64,000 nucleotides of DNA from Mycobacterium sp. GTDB lineage: Bacteria > Actinomycetota > Actinomycetes > Mycobacteriales > Mycobacteriaceae. Positions 48,747 to 58,339 of the stretch are shown piece by piece; within the stretch, counting starts at the first letter, position 1, and the number at the start of each line of letters is the position of its first letter. The translations under genes and the position numbers were made by a program. The notes under the pieces were generated by a model, which had not been told where the DNA came from, made no database searches, and saw nothing but the letters and a program-made list of their open reading frames with translations. The stretch is from NCBI GenBank assembly GCA_021732005.1, contig JAKFVT010000041.1, forward strand, positions 18,264 through 82,263, in the 5' to 3' direction.

Positions 48747-49735
48747 TCGCGCCGACTGCGCAGACGCTCGCGCAGCTTCGTCGACTGCTCCTTCATCTCC
48801 TCGGTGATGACGAAGTGGCCGCCGAAATCGTTGAGATAGCCCGGCGCGTACTGCGGGTCGGGCAAGATCTGACGCAACCAGCGATAAGGCTTGCGGCGCC
48901 GCCACTCTCGGGGATAGCCGACGGACACCTCCTCGAAGCGCACGTCGTCGTACCAGGTGGTCCGCGGGATGTGCAGGTGACCGTAAACCGAGCAGACCGC
49001 GTTGTAGCGGGTGTGCCAGTCGGCGGTCTCGGTGGTCCCGCACCACAGCGAGAACTCCGGGAAGAACAACACGTCGCAGGGCTCACGCCGCAACGGGAAG
49101 TGGTTCACCAACACCGTGGGCGTCATCCAGTCGAGTTCGTCGAGCCGAGCCTTGGTGTGGCGCAGCCGATCCCGGCACCACGCGTCGCGGGTGGCGTAGG
49201 GCTCACTGGACAGCAGGAACTCGTCGGTGGCCACCACATTGCGTTCCCGGGCGATCGCCAGGCCCTCGGCCTTGGTCGTCGCGCCAGGGGGCAGAAATGT
49301 GTAGTCGTAGAGCAGGAACATCGGCACGATCGTCGCCGGGCCGCCCTGCTCGGTCCACACCGGAAACGGATGTTCCGGGGTGACGATGCCCATCTCGTCG
49401 CACATATTGACCAGATAGTCGTAGCGGGCCCGGCCGAACACCTGGACCGGGTCCTTGCCGGTCGTCCACAGCTCGTGGTTGCCCGGCACCCAGATCACCT
49501 TGGCGAAGCGCCGGCGCAGCAGATCCAGCGACCAGCGGATGTCGTCGGTGCGCTCGGCGACGTCACCGGCGACGATCAGCCAGTCGTCCGGCGTCGAGGG
49601 ATATAGCGATTCGGTGACCGGCTTGTTGCCGGTGTGACCCGTATGGAGGTCACTGATCGCCCAAAGCGTGGGTGCCACAACATGCCAGCCTACTTGCGCA
49701 CGCCACCCCGCCCGGTTCTGGGTGATGAAGCCCAC
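48743..49735 (-). CDS. metallophosphoesterase
   Basis: This calcineurin-like phosphoesterase of the Rv2795c type shows AISDLHTGH, GDVAERTDD, VPGNHELW, VNHFPL and YGHLH, the full metal-binding set. I take the GTG at 49735 (330 residues) as it fits the Rv2795c N-terminus; ATG 49765 is possible. Mycobacterial PptT is opposed by a PptH phosphodiesterase encoded here, which removes phosphopantetheine from carrier proteins. The overlap with pptT supports that identity. Confidence 0.88.
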   Translation of the reverse strand: MGFITQNRAGWRAQVGWHVVAPTLWAISDLHTGHTGNKPVTESLYPSTPDDWLIVAGDVAERTDDIRWSLDLLRRRFAKVIWVPGNHELWTTGKDPVQVFGRARYDYLVNMCDEMGIVTPEHPFPVWTEQGGPATIVPMFLLYDYTFLPPGATTKAEGLAIARERNVVATDEFLLSSEPYATRDAWCRDRLRHTKARLDELDWMTPTVLVNHFPLRREPCDVLFFPEFSLWCGTTETADWHTRYNAVCSVYGHLHIPRTTWYDDVRFEEVSVGYPREWRRRKPYRWLRQILPDPQYAPGYLNDFGGHFVITEEMKEQSTKLRERLRSRRE

Positions 49736-49764
49736 CGACCCGAACAACCCTGCTACGCAGTGCA

Positions 49765-49770
49765 TAGTCT
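49765..49770 (+). promoter_or_regulatory. -10 box for a leaderless hydrolase transcript
   Basis: TAGTCT ends 7 bases before GTG 49778, where the hydrolase homology begins to make sense. There is no ribosome site. The same 42-base gap serves the divergent phosphoesterase. Confidence 0.5.
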
Positions 49771-49777
49771 GGGAGCC

Positions 49778-51505
49778 GTGCGCAGTAGTCGGCTTAGAAA
49801 GATCGTCGACCGATCCCTTTCCCGCGCACTTCGCATAACGCCGCCGACGACGGACTACGCCGTGCATCGCGGCATCGAGGTGCCGATGCGCGACGGCGCG
49901 AACCTGCGGGCCACCCACTATGCGCCCGCGGGCGCACCGCTGGGCACCATCCTGGTCCGCTGCCCCTACGGCCGCGCCTTCCCGTTCTCCCTGGTCTACG
50001 CCCAGCTCTACGCCGCGCGCGGCTACCACGTACTGCTGCAGAGTGTGCGCGGCACATTCGGCTCCGGTGGCGACTTCGTGCCGATGGTGCACGAGGCCGA
50101 CGACGCCGCCGACACCGTGGTCTGGCTGCGCCGCCAGCCGTGGTTCACCGGCACCTTCGCCACCATCGGGCTGTCCTACCTGGGCTTCACCCAGTGGGCG
50201 CTGCTGTCCGACCCGCCACCGGAGCTCGTCGCCGCGGTGATCACCGTCGGCCCACACGACTTTCACGCCTCGTCGTGGGGCACCGGCTCGTTCTCGCTGA
50301 ACGACTTCCTGGGCTGGTCGGACATGGTCGGCCACCAGGAGCAGGCCAACCTGCGCCGCCTGGCCTTCCAGACCCGTGCGGCCCGCCGCCTCGAACACGC
50401 CACCCTGGGGCTGCCGCTGGGCGCCGCCGGCCGCGATCTGCTGGGCGCCGCGTCCCCGTGGTACGAGTCGTGGATCGACCACCCCGAGGCCGACGACCCG
50501 TTCTGGGACGCCATGCGGATGACCGCCGCGCTCGACCGCTGCGAGATACCGGTGCTGTTGCTCAGCGGCTGGCAGGACCTGCTCCTGGAGCAGACCCTCG
50601 CGCAGTATCGCCACCTGCGCGGCCGCGGCGTCGACGTCGCGATGACGGTCGGGCCGTGGACCCACACCGACATGATCACGAAGGCGGGCGGCACCGCCGC
50701 CACCGAGACGCTGGACTGGCTCGGAACGCATCTGGCCGGCACTGAGACCACCGCCCGGCGCAGCCCGGTACGGGTGCACGTCGCCCATGAGGGCTGGATC
50801 GACCTGCCGGACTGGCCACCGGCCACCGGCACGGGTGTCATGTATCTGCAGCCGGGCGGGCGGCTCGCCGCCACCGCGCCGCCGGCCGACGCCGCACCCT
50901 CGACGTTCCGCTACGACCCCGCTGACCCGACCCCGACGGTCGGCGGCCGGCTGCTGTCACAGCTGAGCGGCTACCGCAATGACGCGCAGCTCGCCGAGCG
51001 GGCCGACGTGCTGAGCTTCACCAGCGGCCCGCTGGACGCCGACCTGTATGTGTTCGGCGAGCCGGTGATCGAACTGGCTCACCACGCCGACATCGCGCAC
51101 GCCGACGTGTTCGTGCGGATCAGCGAGGTCGATGCCCGCGGGCGTTCCCGAAACGTCAGCGACGGCTACCGACGGCTCGATGCTGCCGCACCGGGTCCGA
51201 TTCGCGTCGAACTCGACGCCATCGCGCATCGCTTCGCCGCCGGAACCCGGATCCGGGTGCTCGTCGCCGGCGGCTCACACCCGCGGTACGCGCGCAATCT
51301 CGGAACCGGCGAACCGGTGCTCACCGGAGCGCGGATGGTCCCGTCGCTGCACACCGTGCACCACGGGGCGGGTGGGGTCTCCACGCTGCTCCTGCCCGCC
51401 TCAGCGGAACTGCCCTCAGGCGACGGCCGCGCGAACCCGGGCGGCGATCCCGGCCAGGGCCGCGGCGTCGTGCACCGGGGCGCCGACCGCGGCGGTCGCG
51501 GGTAG
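49778..51505 (+). CDS. CocE/NonD-type alpha/beta hydrolase
   Basis: This 575-residue X-Pro dipeptidyl-peptidase/cocaine-esterase-like hydrolase is like Rv2800. Marks are VRCPYGR, the RGTFGSGG oxyanion region, the nucleophile GLSYLGF near residue 135 and a C-terminal jelly-roll domain (from about 390). The last 30 codons are antisense to the 3' end of the DUF1802 gene (90-base convergent overlap), and this tail is Gly/Arg-rich and looks unlike the rest. It may have arisen by stop-codon loss. Confidence 0.9.
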   Translation: MRSSRLRKIVDRSLSRALRITPPTTDYAVHRGIEVPMRDGANLRATHYAPAGAPLGTILVRCPYGRAFPFSLVYAQLYAARGYHVLLQSVRGTFGSGGDFVPMVHEADDAADTVVWLRRQPWFTGTFATIGLSYLGFTQWALLSDPPPELVAAVITVGPHDFHASSWGTGSFSLNDFLGWSDMVGHQEQANLRRLAFQTRAARRLEHATLGLPLGAAGRDLLGAASPWYESWIDHPEADDPFWDAMRMTAALDRCEIPVLLLSGWQDLLLEQTLAQYRHLRGRGVDVAMTVGPWTHTDMITKAGGTAATETLDWLGTHLAGTETTARRSPVRVHVAHEGWIDLPDWPPATGTGVMYLQPGGRLAATAPPADAAPSTFRYDPADPTPTVGGRLLSQLSGYRNDAQLAERADVLSFTSGPLDADLYVFGEPVIELAHHADIAHADVFVRISEVDARGRSRNVSDGYRRLDAAAPGPIRVELDAIAHRFAAGTRIRVLVAGGSHPRYARNLGTGEPVLTGARMVPSLHTVHHGAGGVSTLLLPASAELPSGDGRANPGGDPGQGRGVVHRGADRGGRG

Positions 51506-51961
51506 CTGCACCCAGCTGGTGCAGCCACGGTAGTGCGGTTCCCGCGCCAACCGGATCGGCTGGGCGAGCGGAAAGGCTTGCACCACCAGCACGGTCAACT
51601 GGTGACGGGGCCGGAAGTCCACCCGGTCGGCCTGCACCGATTCGGCGGTCCAGATGTGCAGGTCCTCGATGTCGGCCAGCCCCTGCGGATCGGAAACCGC
51701 CACGGCAGCAACCACTTTGGCGGCAGCCCTGATGACGACGTGGTCATCGGCGCTGTCCGGCTCGGCGCCGGCGAGCAGGTCCCGATGTTCCGGGCGGACC
51801 CGCTCGACATGGCTGTGCGCAACGGTCGGGAACAACAAGAACTCCTCGGCCGCCACGGCGAACCGCTTCTCGTGGATGCCGCCCTTGCGCAGCAGCACGG
51901 TCTGCCGACCGTCCAGCAGCGCGTGCACCGCCGCGCTCCACTCCTTGAGCGCAGTGGTCAT
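51416..51961 (-). CDS. DUF1802 family protein
   Basis: From ATG 51961 this is 181 residues. It follows the DUF1802 pattern LLRKGGIHE, then FLLFPTVAHSH, and the middle IEDLHIWTAE segment. Function unknown. Its ATG overlaps the stop of the DUF2277 gene (ATGA). Its 3' end overlaps the hydrolase gene by 90 bases. Confidence 0.8.
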   Translation of the reverse strand: MTTALKEWSAAVHALLDGRQTVLLRKGGIHEKRFAVAAEEFLLFPTVAHSHVERVRPEHRDLLAGAEPDSADDHVVIRAAAKVVAAVAVSDPQGLADIEDLHIWTAESVQADRVDFRPRHQLTVLVVQAFPLAQPIRLAREPHYRGCTSWVQLPATAAVGAPVHDAAALAGIAARVRAAVA

Positions 51962-52254
51962 GTTGCTCTGTCTGATGTCGCCTGCCCAGCGGCTGAGGAA
52001 AGCCGCGCCCGCACTTCGGGGCGACGCAGCGGCGGAATGGTTTTCGGTGGCTGACGCCGGGCGGGCAACTCGTCCAGCAGCCGGGTCGTGGTGGCCGCGA
52101 CCTCGGCGACCGCGATCTCGAACGCTTCGGCCACAGCATCGGAAGGCCGGGTGATCCCACTGACCTTGCGCACATACTGGCGGGCCGCCGCGGTGATCTC
52201 TTCGTCGGTGGCCGCCGGCTCCAGGCCACGCAACTCGGTGATGTTTCGGCACAT
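51958..52254 (-). CDS. DUF2277 family protein
   Basis: Starting at ATG 52254 it is 98 residues and begins MCRNITELRGLEPAATDEEI, the conserved DUF2277 opening; the open frame extends upstream without family support. It is like Rv2798c. The N-terminal two thirds are helical and resemble small DNA-binding or regulatory helices, but the function is unknown. The tail is Arg/Pro-rich. Confidence 0.85.
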   Translation of the reverse strand: MCRNITELRGLEPAATDEEITAAARQYVRKVSGITRPSDAVAEAFEIAVAEVAATTTRLLDELPARRQPPKTIPPLRRPEVRARLSSAAGQATSDRAT

Positions 52255-52396
52255 GACCCCCAGCATGCCCGCCTTCACACCGGACTTCACGGCCGAAGTG
52301 CTGATCGGATTGATATCCGGCACCCATCTGGCTCACACGTTCGCGACCTAGCCTGGCCGCCAAGCCGTCGAATTCGTGTGACGAGAAGGGTGCACC

Positions 52397-52948
52397 ATGA
52401 CCGCGGGAGTGGCGTCACCTCGACCTCGAGTGATCAAACGGGCAGTCGGCCGGCCACGCGGCTCGAACACCGATGCGCGGCGCGAGATGATCATCACCGC
52501 CGCGATCCGCGTCTTCGCCTACCGCGGGTACGACGCCGCCACCGTGCAAGAGGTCGCCGATCTCGTCGGCATCACCCGACCGGCGATCCACCACCATTTT
52601 CCGGGCAAGGCACCGCTCTACCGGGCGGCGCTGGACCGGGCGTACGACCTTGCCATGACCCCGGCCGGGATCGGAGCGGAGCGGTTCGCCGGCCCCGAAC
52701 ACGGCGGATTACGCATGGCCTGCGCACTTTTGGGCACGTCGCTGGCGCACTCGCATCGGATAGCTGACGTCGCGCCCCGAATCACCGGTGTCTCGGCCCA
52801 CCTGCGCCGAATGTGTGCCCAGACAGTCGGCCCGCACGATGATGAGGCTCAGGTGGATGCCCTGGTCACCGCGATCGTCGGCCGATGGGTTCTGACCGCG
52901 TGCGACCTCACCTGGATCGATCTGGATATGGACGTAGAGCTGTTGTGA
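52397..52948 (+). CDS. TetR-family regulator
   Basis: This 183-residue regulator has a basic N-terminal arm with a GRPRG motif, then helix-turn-helix ATVQEVADLVGITRPAIHHHFPGK (about 50-75). The short C-terminal ligand domain is divergent. Gene targets are not evident; the next gene, a lipoprotein, is 134 bases away on the same strand. Confidence 0.88.
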   Translation: MTAGVASPRPRVIKRAVGRPRGSNTDARREMIITAAIRVFAYRGYDAATVQEVADLVGITRPAIHHHFPGKAPLYRAALDRAYDLAMTPAGIGAERFAGPEHGGLRMACALLGTSLAHSHRIADVAPRITGVSAHLRRMCAQTVGPHDDEAQVDALVTAIVGRWVLTACDLTWIDLDMDVELL

Positions 52949-53082
52949 GCAAACTCCCGGCCGCGGGTCCGGCACGGCTGCAGCCCAAGGACGCTGCGCG
53001 GGAGTAGATTTGCGCCTGTTCTGCGCTGAGCGCGCGACGCAAGCCGCAGTCCATGCGACGAAGGGTTGGAGGTCCGTTGCGA

Positions 53083-54408
53083 ATGCGACGATTGGGCCGA
53101 ACCTTTTCAGCAGTCGCTCTGCTCGCCGGAGCCGCTGTCATTCCCGGGTGCGGTGGTCCCGGCAATCTCACCGAGATCGCCAACAACCTCCAATCCGCGC
53201 TGATGTCGATGCCGGGAGTGACCGACGCGTGGGTGTATCACGACCAGAGCTACACCGAAGGCATCGTCTTCACCGTCGCAGTCGACGTCCCTGACGCGAC
53301 ACGGCCTCAGCTCGTCGCTGTCGCGAACCGCATCGCAGAGACCCGGATCAGCCTGGTCTCGAACTACATCGAAGACGTCGAGTTCTGGGTGACGCCGGAC
53401 AAGCCCGTGACAGTCAGACGGCAGTCGCACGTCGATCCCGCGCAGGTCGCCGACGACGCCGACCGACTGCGGGTGATCGCCGCGCACACCGACGGCCGGA
53501 TCGATTGGTTCCGGGACGACGGCGACGCCAACCAACTGACGGTCACCGACAGCCACACCCCGGGATCCGACCTCCTCGACACCGTGCGCCGAACCGCCGG
53601 CGACACCGGCCTGACCATGACGGTGTCGCCGGCGTCGCCCTCACCCCGGACACCGCGGATGCGGGTGTCGTTTCCGCTGAGCGCCGAGGAACGAAACTCG
53701 GTCGAGCAGTTCCTCGACACCGTCCCCGTCGATGTCTTCGGGGTGCGGATCGACGACGGCGGCGTGAGCGTGCTGCAGGCCATGGTGCCCGCCGACCCGG
53801 CGGTCGCCGAGCAGAAACTGTCCACGGTCATCCAGGAGAGCAGGGCTGTCGCGGCGGGCCCGATGTGGTTGGCGTGGTACGTCCCCAGTGCGCTCGGCGG
53901 CGTACCGATGTTCGGCGGTGTCGTCGACGTTCACGATTGTTCGGTTGCTGCAGCGGCGATTCATCAGGCGTCCCTGCGCTCGGAACCTCAGGAGAGTCAC
54001 TCGCTGCAGGACCGTCTGCAGTCCATGATCGACACCTGCGCGGCGCCGGAGGAGGTCAGCACCGACGTGGCCGCACCACCGATCCAGCAGCCTATTTCTC
54101 CTTCTCCCCCAACACCATTGGTTCGACGTCAGGTACCGGAACCGGTGCGGATCCTCGATACTGTCGCCGTCGCCGTTGCCGAGCGTGCGGCCCCGAGCGG
54201 CACCACAGCCGGCCGCACCTCGCCCGTGGGAGCATTGCGTCCGCCGCTGCCTGCGCGAACCGGCTCGACGGTCCCGCGCCCGGCGACGGCCGTCAATCCA
54301 GGCGCGCCGCAGCCCGATACCGGTCCGGCCATCACCGCCGGCGGGTCACCGCGGCCCACGACGGCACGTCACCGCTCGACCAGCCGGAGCGCGCGGCCGG
54401 GCCGTTAG
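53083..54408 (+). CDS. predicted lipoprotein of unknown function
   Basis: From ATG 53083, with GGAGG at 53068-53072, the protein has 441 residues. The signal peptide ends in a lipobox AVIPGC (Cys at about 23). A periplasmic region (about 25-330) of alternating strands and helices follows; its ADRLRVIAAHTDGRIDW stretches suggest two related halves. The last 100 residues are Pro/Arg/Thr-rich and probably disordered. No family recognised. Confidence 0.7.
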   Translation: MRRLGRTFSAVALLAGAAVIPGCGGPGNLTEIANNLQSALMSMPGVTDAWVYHDQSYTEGIVFTVAVDVPDATRPQLVAVANRIAETRISLVSNYIEDVEFWVTPDKPVTVRRQSHVDPAQVADDADRLRVIAAHTDGRIDWFRDDGDANQLTVTDSHTPGSDLLDTVRRTAGDTGLTMTVSPASPSPRTPRMRVSFPLSAEERNSVEQFLDTVPVDVFGVRIDDGGVSVLQAMVPADPAVAEQKLSTVIQESRAVAAGPMWLAWYVPSALGGVPMFGGVVDVHDCSVAAAAIHQASLRSEPQESHSLQDRLQSMIDTCAAPEEVSTDVAAPPIQQPISPSPPTPLVRRQVPEPVRILDTVAVAVAERAAPSGTTAGRTSPVGALRPPLPARTGSTVPRPATAVNPGAPQPDTGPAITAGGSPRPTTARHRSTSRSARPGR

Positions 54409-54430
54409 GGGGTGCCGATACGGTGTCCCT

Positions 54431-55189
54431 ATGACCGGCGACGACATCCTGCTCATTGACACCACCGACCGCGTCCGCACGGTGACGCTGAATCGGCCCA
54501 ACTCTCGGAACGCGCTGTCGAGCGCACTGCGCAGCCGTTTCTTCAGCGCGCTGCGCGAGGCGGAGGCCGACGAGGGCGTCGACGTCATCATCGTCACCGG
54601 CGCCGACCCGGTGTTCTGCGCGGGGCTGGACCTCAAGGAGCTCGGGGACACCACCGAACTGCCCGACATCTCCCCCAAGTGGCCGCCCATGACCAAGCCC
54701 GTCATCGGCGCCATCAACGGCGCTGCCGTGACCGGCGGACTCGAACTCGCTCTCTACTGCGACATCCTGATCGCCTCCGAGAACGCCCGCTTCGCCGACA
54801 CCCACGCGCGGGTCGGGCTGCTGCCGACGTGGGGCCTCAGTGTGCGGCTGCCGCAGAAGGTCGGCGTCGGAATGGCTCGGCGGATGAGCCTCACCGGGGA
54901 CTACCTGTCCGCGGACGACGCGCTGCGGGCCGGGTTGGTCACCCAGGTCGTCGCCCACGACGAGCTGCTGCCCACGGCGCGGGCGGTGGCCGCCTCGATC
55001 GTCGGCAACAACCAGAAGGCCGTCCGCGCGCTGCTGACGTCATATCACCGCATCGACGAGGACCAGACCGGCTCGGGACTGTGGATCGAGGCGATGTCGG
55101 CCAGGAAGTGGATGGCGGCGACGTCCGGTGACGACATCGCCGCCAGCCGCGCCTCGGTGATCGAACGCGGTCGCAGCCAGGTGAAATAG
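54431..55189 (+). CDS. echA16: enoyl-CoA hydratase/isomerase family (EchA16-like)
   Basis: This 252-residue crotonase-fold protein is close in length to Rv2831 (EchA16), and its neighbourhood leads on to the dinF-infB block as in M. tuberculosis. The oxyanion segments GADPVFCAGLDLKEL and NGAAVTGGLELALYCD are clear. The second catalytic Glu of hydratases (usually in PEIxLG) is not present in THARVGLLPTW, so it may be an isomerase or hydrolase-type member. TACGGT ending 6 bases before the ATG would permit a leaderless transcript. Confidence 0.78.
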   Translation: MTGDDILLIDTTDRVRTVTLNRPNSRNALSSALRSRFFSALREAEADEGVDVIIVTGADPVFCAGLDLKELGDTTELPDISPKWPPMTKPVIGAINGAAVTGGLELALYCDILIASENARFADTHARVGLLPTWGLSVRLPQKVGVGMARRMSLTGDYLSADDALRAGLVTQVVAHDELLPTARAVAASIVGNNQKAVRALLTSYHRIDEDQTGSGLWIEAMSARKWMAATSGDDIAASRASVIERGRSQVK

Positions 55190-55195
55190 CTTCTG

Positions 55196-58183
55196 CTACA
55201 CCGCTTTCGCGGCGGCGATGAGACTCTGCCACTTGGCCAGCGTGCTGGCGTCCCTGGCGATGATGTTGCCGGCCTGCAGCTGACTCAGCGTCACACCCTG
55301 GAGCGTGTACGTGTGATTGTTGCCGACCACGGAGATCACCACGGAACCGGCCTTCTCGGTGACGTCGAACTCGCTGGGCTGCATCCAGACGAAGTCCAGG
55401 GTGTCCTTCGCCGGGTTGAAGCTGAGCACCGGGTTGCTGCCCCAGCCCCAGGTGATCGTCGTCGTCGTGCCGCCGGTCACCGGGGTGCCGCCGCCGGTAC
55501 CGCCAGTTCCACCGGCGCTGCCGGTGCTGCCGGGGCCTCCGGTGCTGCTGTAGTCGACGACGTTGATCGTGCCGTAATCGTTGAACACCTTGCTGAATGC
55601 GCCCTGCGGATCACTCAATCCGGAGGCCCCGGTGCTCGCCTGCCCCAGGGTTCCCGGGGTGTCGCGGAGCACCTGCCACATCGACAGCATGCCGATGCCG
55701 TTGGCGCGGGCGAAGTCCTCCAGCGCCTGCGCGTCGGCCACGGTGAACACCTCGGTGAGGACGTCGTTGACGCCCAGCATCGGAGTCACACCGATCTGGC
55801 TGTAGCCGAAGCTCTGCCCGTACTTGCCGTACAGCGATTTCAGCTGCGTGTACGTCGACCGGGCTGATTGAATTGCGTACGCGCCCATGGTCTTTGCACC
55901 CGCACCGCTGGTTGGCGCAGCGGACTCGCCATAGTCCATCGCCATCACGTTCACGCCGTCGAGTTTGACCCCGGCCTTGACCGCCGATTCGACGACGTTG
56001 AGGCCGTCGGCGGTCAGCCCGGTCGGCAACACCGGCAGCGTGTACCAGATGTGCAGCTCCGGCTTCTGCTTCTGCAGCAGCGCGAGGGCCTGGCTGTTGA
56101 GCGCGACCGACGCCGGGTCGGCGACGGCGGCACCCTCGATGTCGAAGTCGATATGGGTGACGCCGTAGGTGTCGATCACCGCGGCGTAGGCGTTGGCCAG
56201 CTCCTGGGCGCTGCGACCCTTGGCCGCATACGCCTGAGCGATGCTGGTGCCCGACGCGCCGCCGAACGAGATCATCACGTCGCCCCCGGCCGCCTTGAAC
56301 GTGGCGATCGACGTGTTGATGGCGACCGCCTGTTCATTGGTCGAACTCGGTTCCAGCGCAGCCAATCCCGCCCAGGCGAGGTTGCCGTTCTGGTCGGCCT
56401 GCATGAAGCCGAGCGTCACCAGCGAGGTGCCGTAGGTCTTCGACAGCGCGAGCAGGTTCGGGACCGGGTAGGCACCCATGTCGATGTACGGCGCGAAGAA
56501 GCTCTTGCCCCACTGCGCCGTTCCGCCCGGTGTCGTCGCGGTGTCGTCGTTGGTGATCGTGCCGACCGCCGAGCCGTCGCCGATGGTGGCGCCGGAGGCA
56601 TTCGACAGCGTGACCGTGAACGTCTCGGTCGGTTCGACCGCCATATCCCCCAGCACGCCGACGTTGATCACCTGTGAGGTCACCCCGGGCGCGAACGTGA
56701 CCGTTCCGGAGCCGGCTGTGTAGTCCTGGCCGGCGGTGGCCGTGCCGTTGGCCGTCGTGTAGTTCAGGGTGACCGTGGTGGTCGACGCTTTGGACAACGT
56801 CACCGTGAACCCCATCGAGGCGCTGCCGCTGTTGCCCTCGGCCGCGGTGGCGTCCGCGATCGAGATGCTCGGCAGCACCGGCGCGGCGTCGTCAGTGGTG
56901 ATGGTGCCCGTCGCGGTGGCTCGGCCGATGGTGGCACCCGACGGATTCGACAGCGTGACAGTGAACGTCTCGGTCGGTTCGACCGTCGTATCGCCGAGCA
57001 CGTTGATGTTCACCACTTGGGACACCTGCCCCGCGGCGAACGTCACGGTGCCGGAGCCGGCCGTGTAATCCTGGCCGGCCGTGGCCGACCCGTTGGCCGT
57101 CGTGTAGTTCACCGTCACCGGTTTGGTGCTGGCCTTCGACAGGGTGATCGTGAACGCGGCCTTCGTCGTGCCGCTGTTGCCTTCGGTCACCGTCGTGTCG
57201 GCGACCGAAACGCTGGGAAGTGCGGTCTGCGCGCCGCTGATCAGCGACTGCCACTTGGCCACCGTGCCCGCGTCCTTGGCGACGATGTTCGTCATCGACA
57301 GCTGCCCCAGGCTGACGCCTTGCAGTGTGTAGGAGTGGTTGTTGTCGACGACCCCGATCACCACGGATCCGGACTTCTCGACGACGGTGAACTGGCCCGG
57401 CTGCATCCAGCCGAAATCGAGCTTGTCGGTGGCCGGGTTGAACGCCAGTACCGGATTCGAGCCCCACGCCCAGGTGACCGTGGTCGTGGTGCCGGTGGTG
57501 GCGGCCGACAGGCTGCGGGTGGCCGGGGCGGCCGTCCACGCCGTCACCTGGTTGACCACGGACTCGAGGTCGCGCCGGATCAGTGCCAGCGCACCGGTCA
57601 GTAGCTGAATCGGGGCCGGGGGCAGGCCGGTCCCCGGCCGCAGACCGAACAGCGACAGGAATCCCGACATGATGTTCGGTGGGCGAATCGCGGTGGCCGC
57701 GGCATGCCGCACCGGCGCAACGAGGGCCGCCGGCACCGGCGCAGTGGTGGTAGCCGGCAAATCCGGGTCGGTTGCAGACGACAGGGCGGCGGCAGTGGGT
57801 TGCGCGCCGAGATCCACCCGATCAGCGGACTGCGCTTTCACCGCGGGCGTGGCGTCTTCGGGGGTGGTCACTGACGCGTCGGACCGAGCCGCAGCGCTGG
57901 GCCGCGTTGCCGACGTCCGGCCGTTCGACTTCTTCTGCGGGTCGGCGGCGTCGCGGGGCTGCTGCGCCGCGCGCTGGGACGAGCCGACAGCGCGCGGCCC
58001 TGAACGGTCCGAATTAGCGGAATCCGACGAATCGGTCGACTTCGAGGATGCCGAGGAATGCGCGGTCGAGCCCGAGTCCGGGCCTTCAGCTACCGCAACT
58101 CCGGGGTTGCTGGCAACTGCCACGCCCAGGCCCATGGCGAACGCTGCGGAACCGATGCGAAATCCAAAGTTGGTCGAACTCAT
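55196..58183 (-). CDS. secreted GH18 chitinase-like protein with Calx-beta domains
   Basis: From ATG 58183 this is 995 residues. A signal peptide (about 1-34) and a Ser/Ala-rich low-complexity stretch (35-150) lead to an 85-residue beta module (about 225-320), then two Calx-beta domains (about 325-420 and 430-535). A GH18-like barrel (about 545-850) follows with HIDFDIEG, the DxxDxDxE-type signature, and the same 85-residue module appears again at the C-terminus. Each module starts with WGSNPVL and ends with AKWQSLI. A sugar polymer (chitin-like or peptidoglycan-related) is the likely substrate, outside the cell. The module may bind the substrate or calcium. Confidence 0.82.
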   Translation of the reverse strand: MSSTNFGFRIGSAAFAMGLGVAVASNPGVAVAEGPDSGSTAHSSASSKSTDSSDSANSDRSGPRAVGSSQRAAQQPRDAADPQKKSNGRTSATRPSAAARSDASVTTPEDATPAVKAQSADRVDLGAQPTAAALSSATDPDLPATTTAPVPAALVAPVRHAAATAIRPPNIMSGFLSLFGLRPGTGLPPAPIQLLTGALALIRRDLESVVNQVTAWTAAPATRSLSAATTGTTTTVTWAWGSNPVLAFNPATDKLDFGWMQPGQFTVVEKSGSVVIGVVDNNHSYTLQGVSLGQLSMTNIVAKDAGTVAKWQSLISGAQTALPSVSVADTTVTEGNSGTTKAAFTITLSKASTKPVTVNYTTANGSATAGQDYTAGSGTVTFAAGQVSQVVNINVLGDTTVEPTETFTVTLSNPSGATIGRATATGTITTDDAAPVLPSISIADATAAEGNSGSASMGFTVTLSKASTTTVTLNYTTANGTATAGQDYTAGSGTVTFAPGVTSQVINVGVLGDMAVEPTETFTVTLSNASGATIGDGSAVGTITNDDTATTPGGTAQWGKSFFAPYIDMGAYPVPNLLALSKTYGTSLVTLGFMQADQNGNLAWAGLAALEPSSTNEQAVAINTSIATFKAAGGDVMISFGGASGTSIAQAYAAKGRSAQELANAYAAVIDTYGVTHIDFDIEGAAVADPASVALNSQALALLQKQKPELHIWYTLPVLPTGLTADGLNVVESAVKAGVKLDGVNVMAMDYGESAAPTSGAGAKTMGAYAIQSARSTYTQLKSLYGKYGQSFGYSQIGVTPMLGVNDVLTEVFTVADAQALEDFARANGIGMLSMWQVLRDTPGTLGQASTGASGLSDPQGAFSKVFNDYGTINVVDYSSTGGPGSTGSAGGTGGTGGGTPVTGGTTTTITWGWGSNPVLSFNPAKDTLDFVWMQPSEFDVTEKAGSVVISVVGNNHTYTLQGVTLSQLQAGNIIARDASTLAKWQSLIAAAKAV

Positions 58184-58203
58184 GGAGCCCCCGTCATGAA
58201 TCG

Positions 58204-58301
58204 ATGTATCAGCAACGTCATTAATAGCCCACCAGCGACGTGCGGGGAAGTAACTCAGCAAAAATTGATACATAGGCATACAACATATTTGACGGGCTAT
58301 T
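58204..58301. promoter_or_regulatory. AT-rich region with nested inverted repeats
   Basis: Upstream of the GH18 gene, ATGTATCA (58204-58211) is repeated inverted as TGATACAT (58266-58273), and AATAGCCC (58223-58230) as GGGCTATT (58294-58301). The stretch is much richer in A and T than its surroundings. It likely holds the GH18 promoter and regulator sites. Confidence 0.5.
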
Positions 58302-58339
58302 CATTTACGTTGGGGGCATGAACGAGGCGCACGAGGTCT

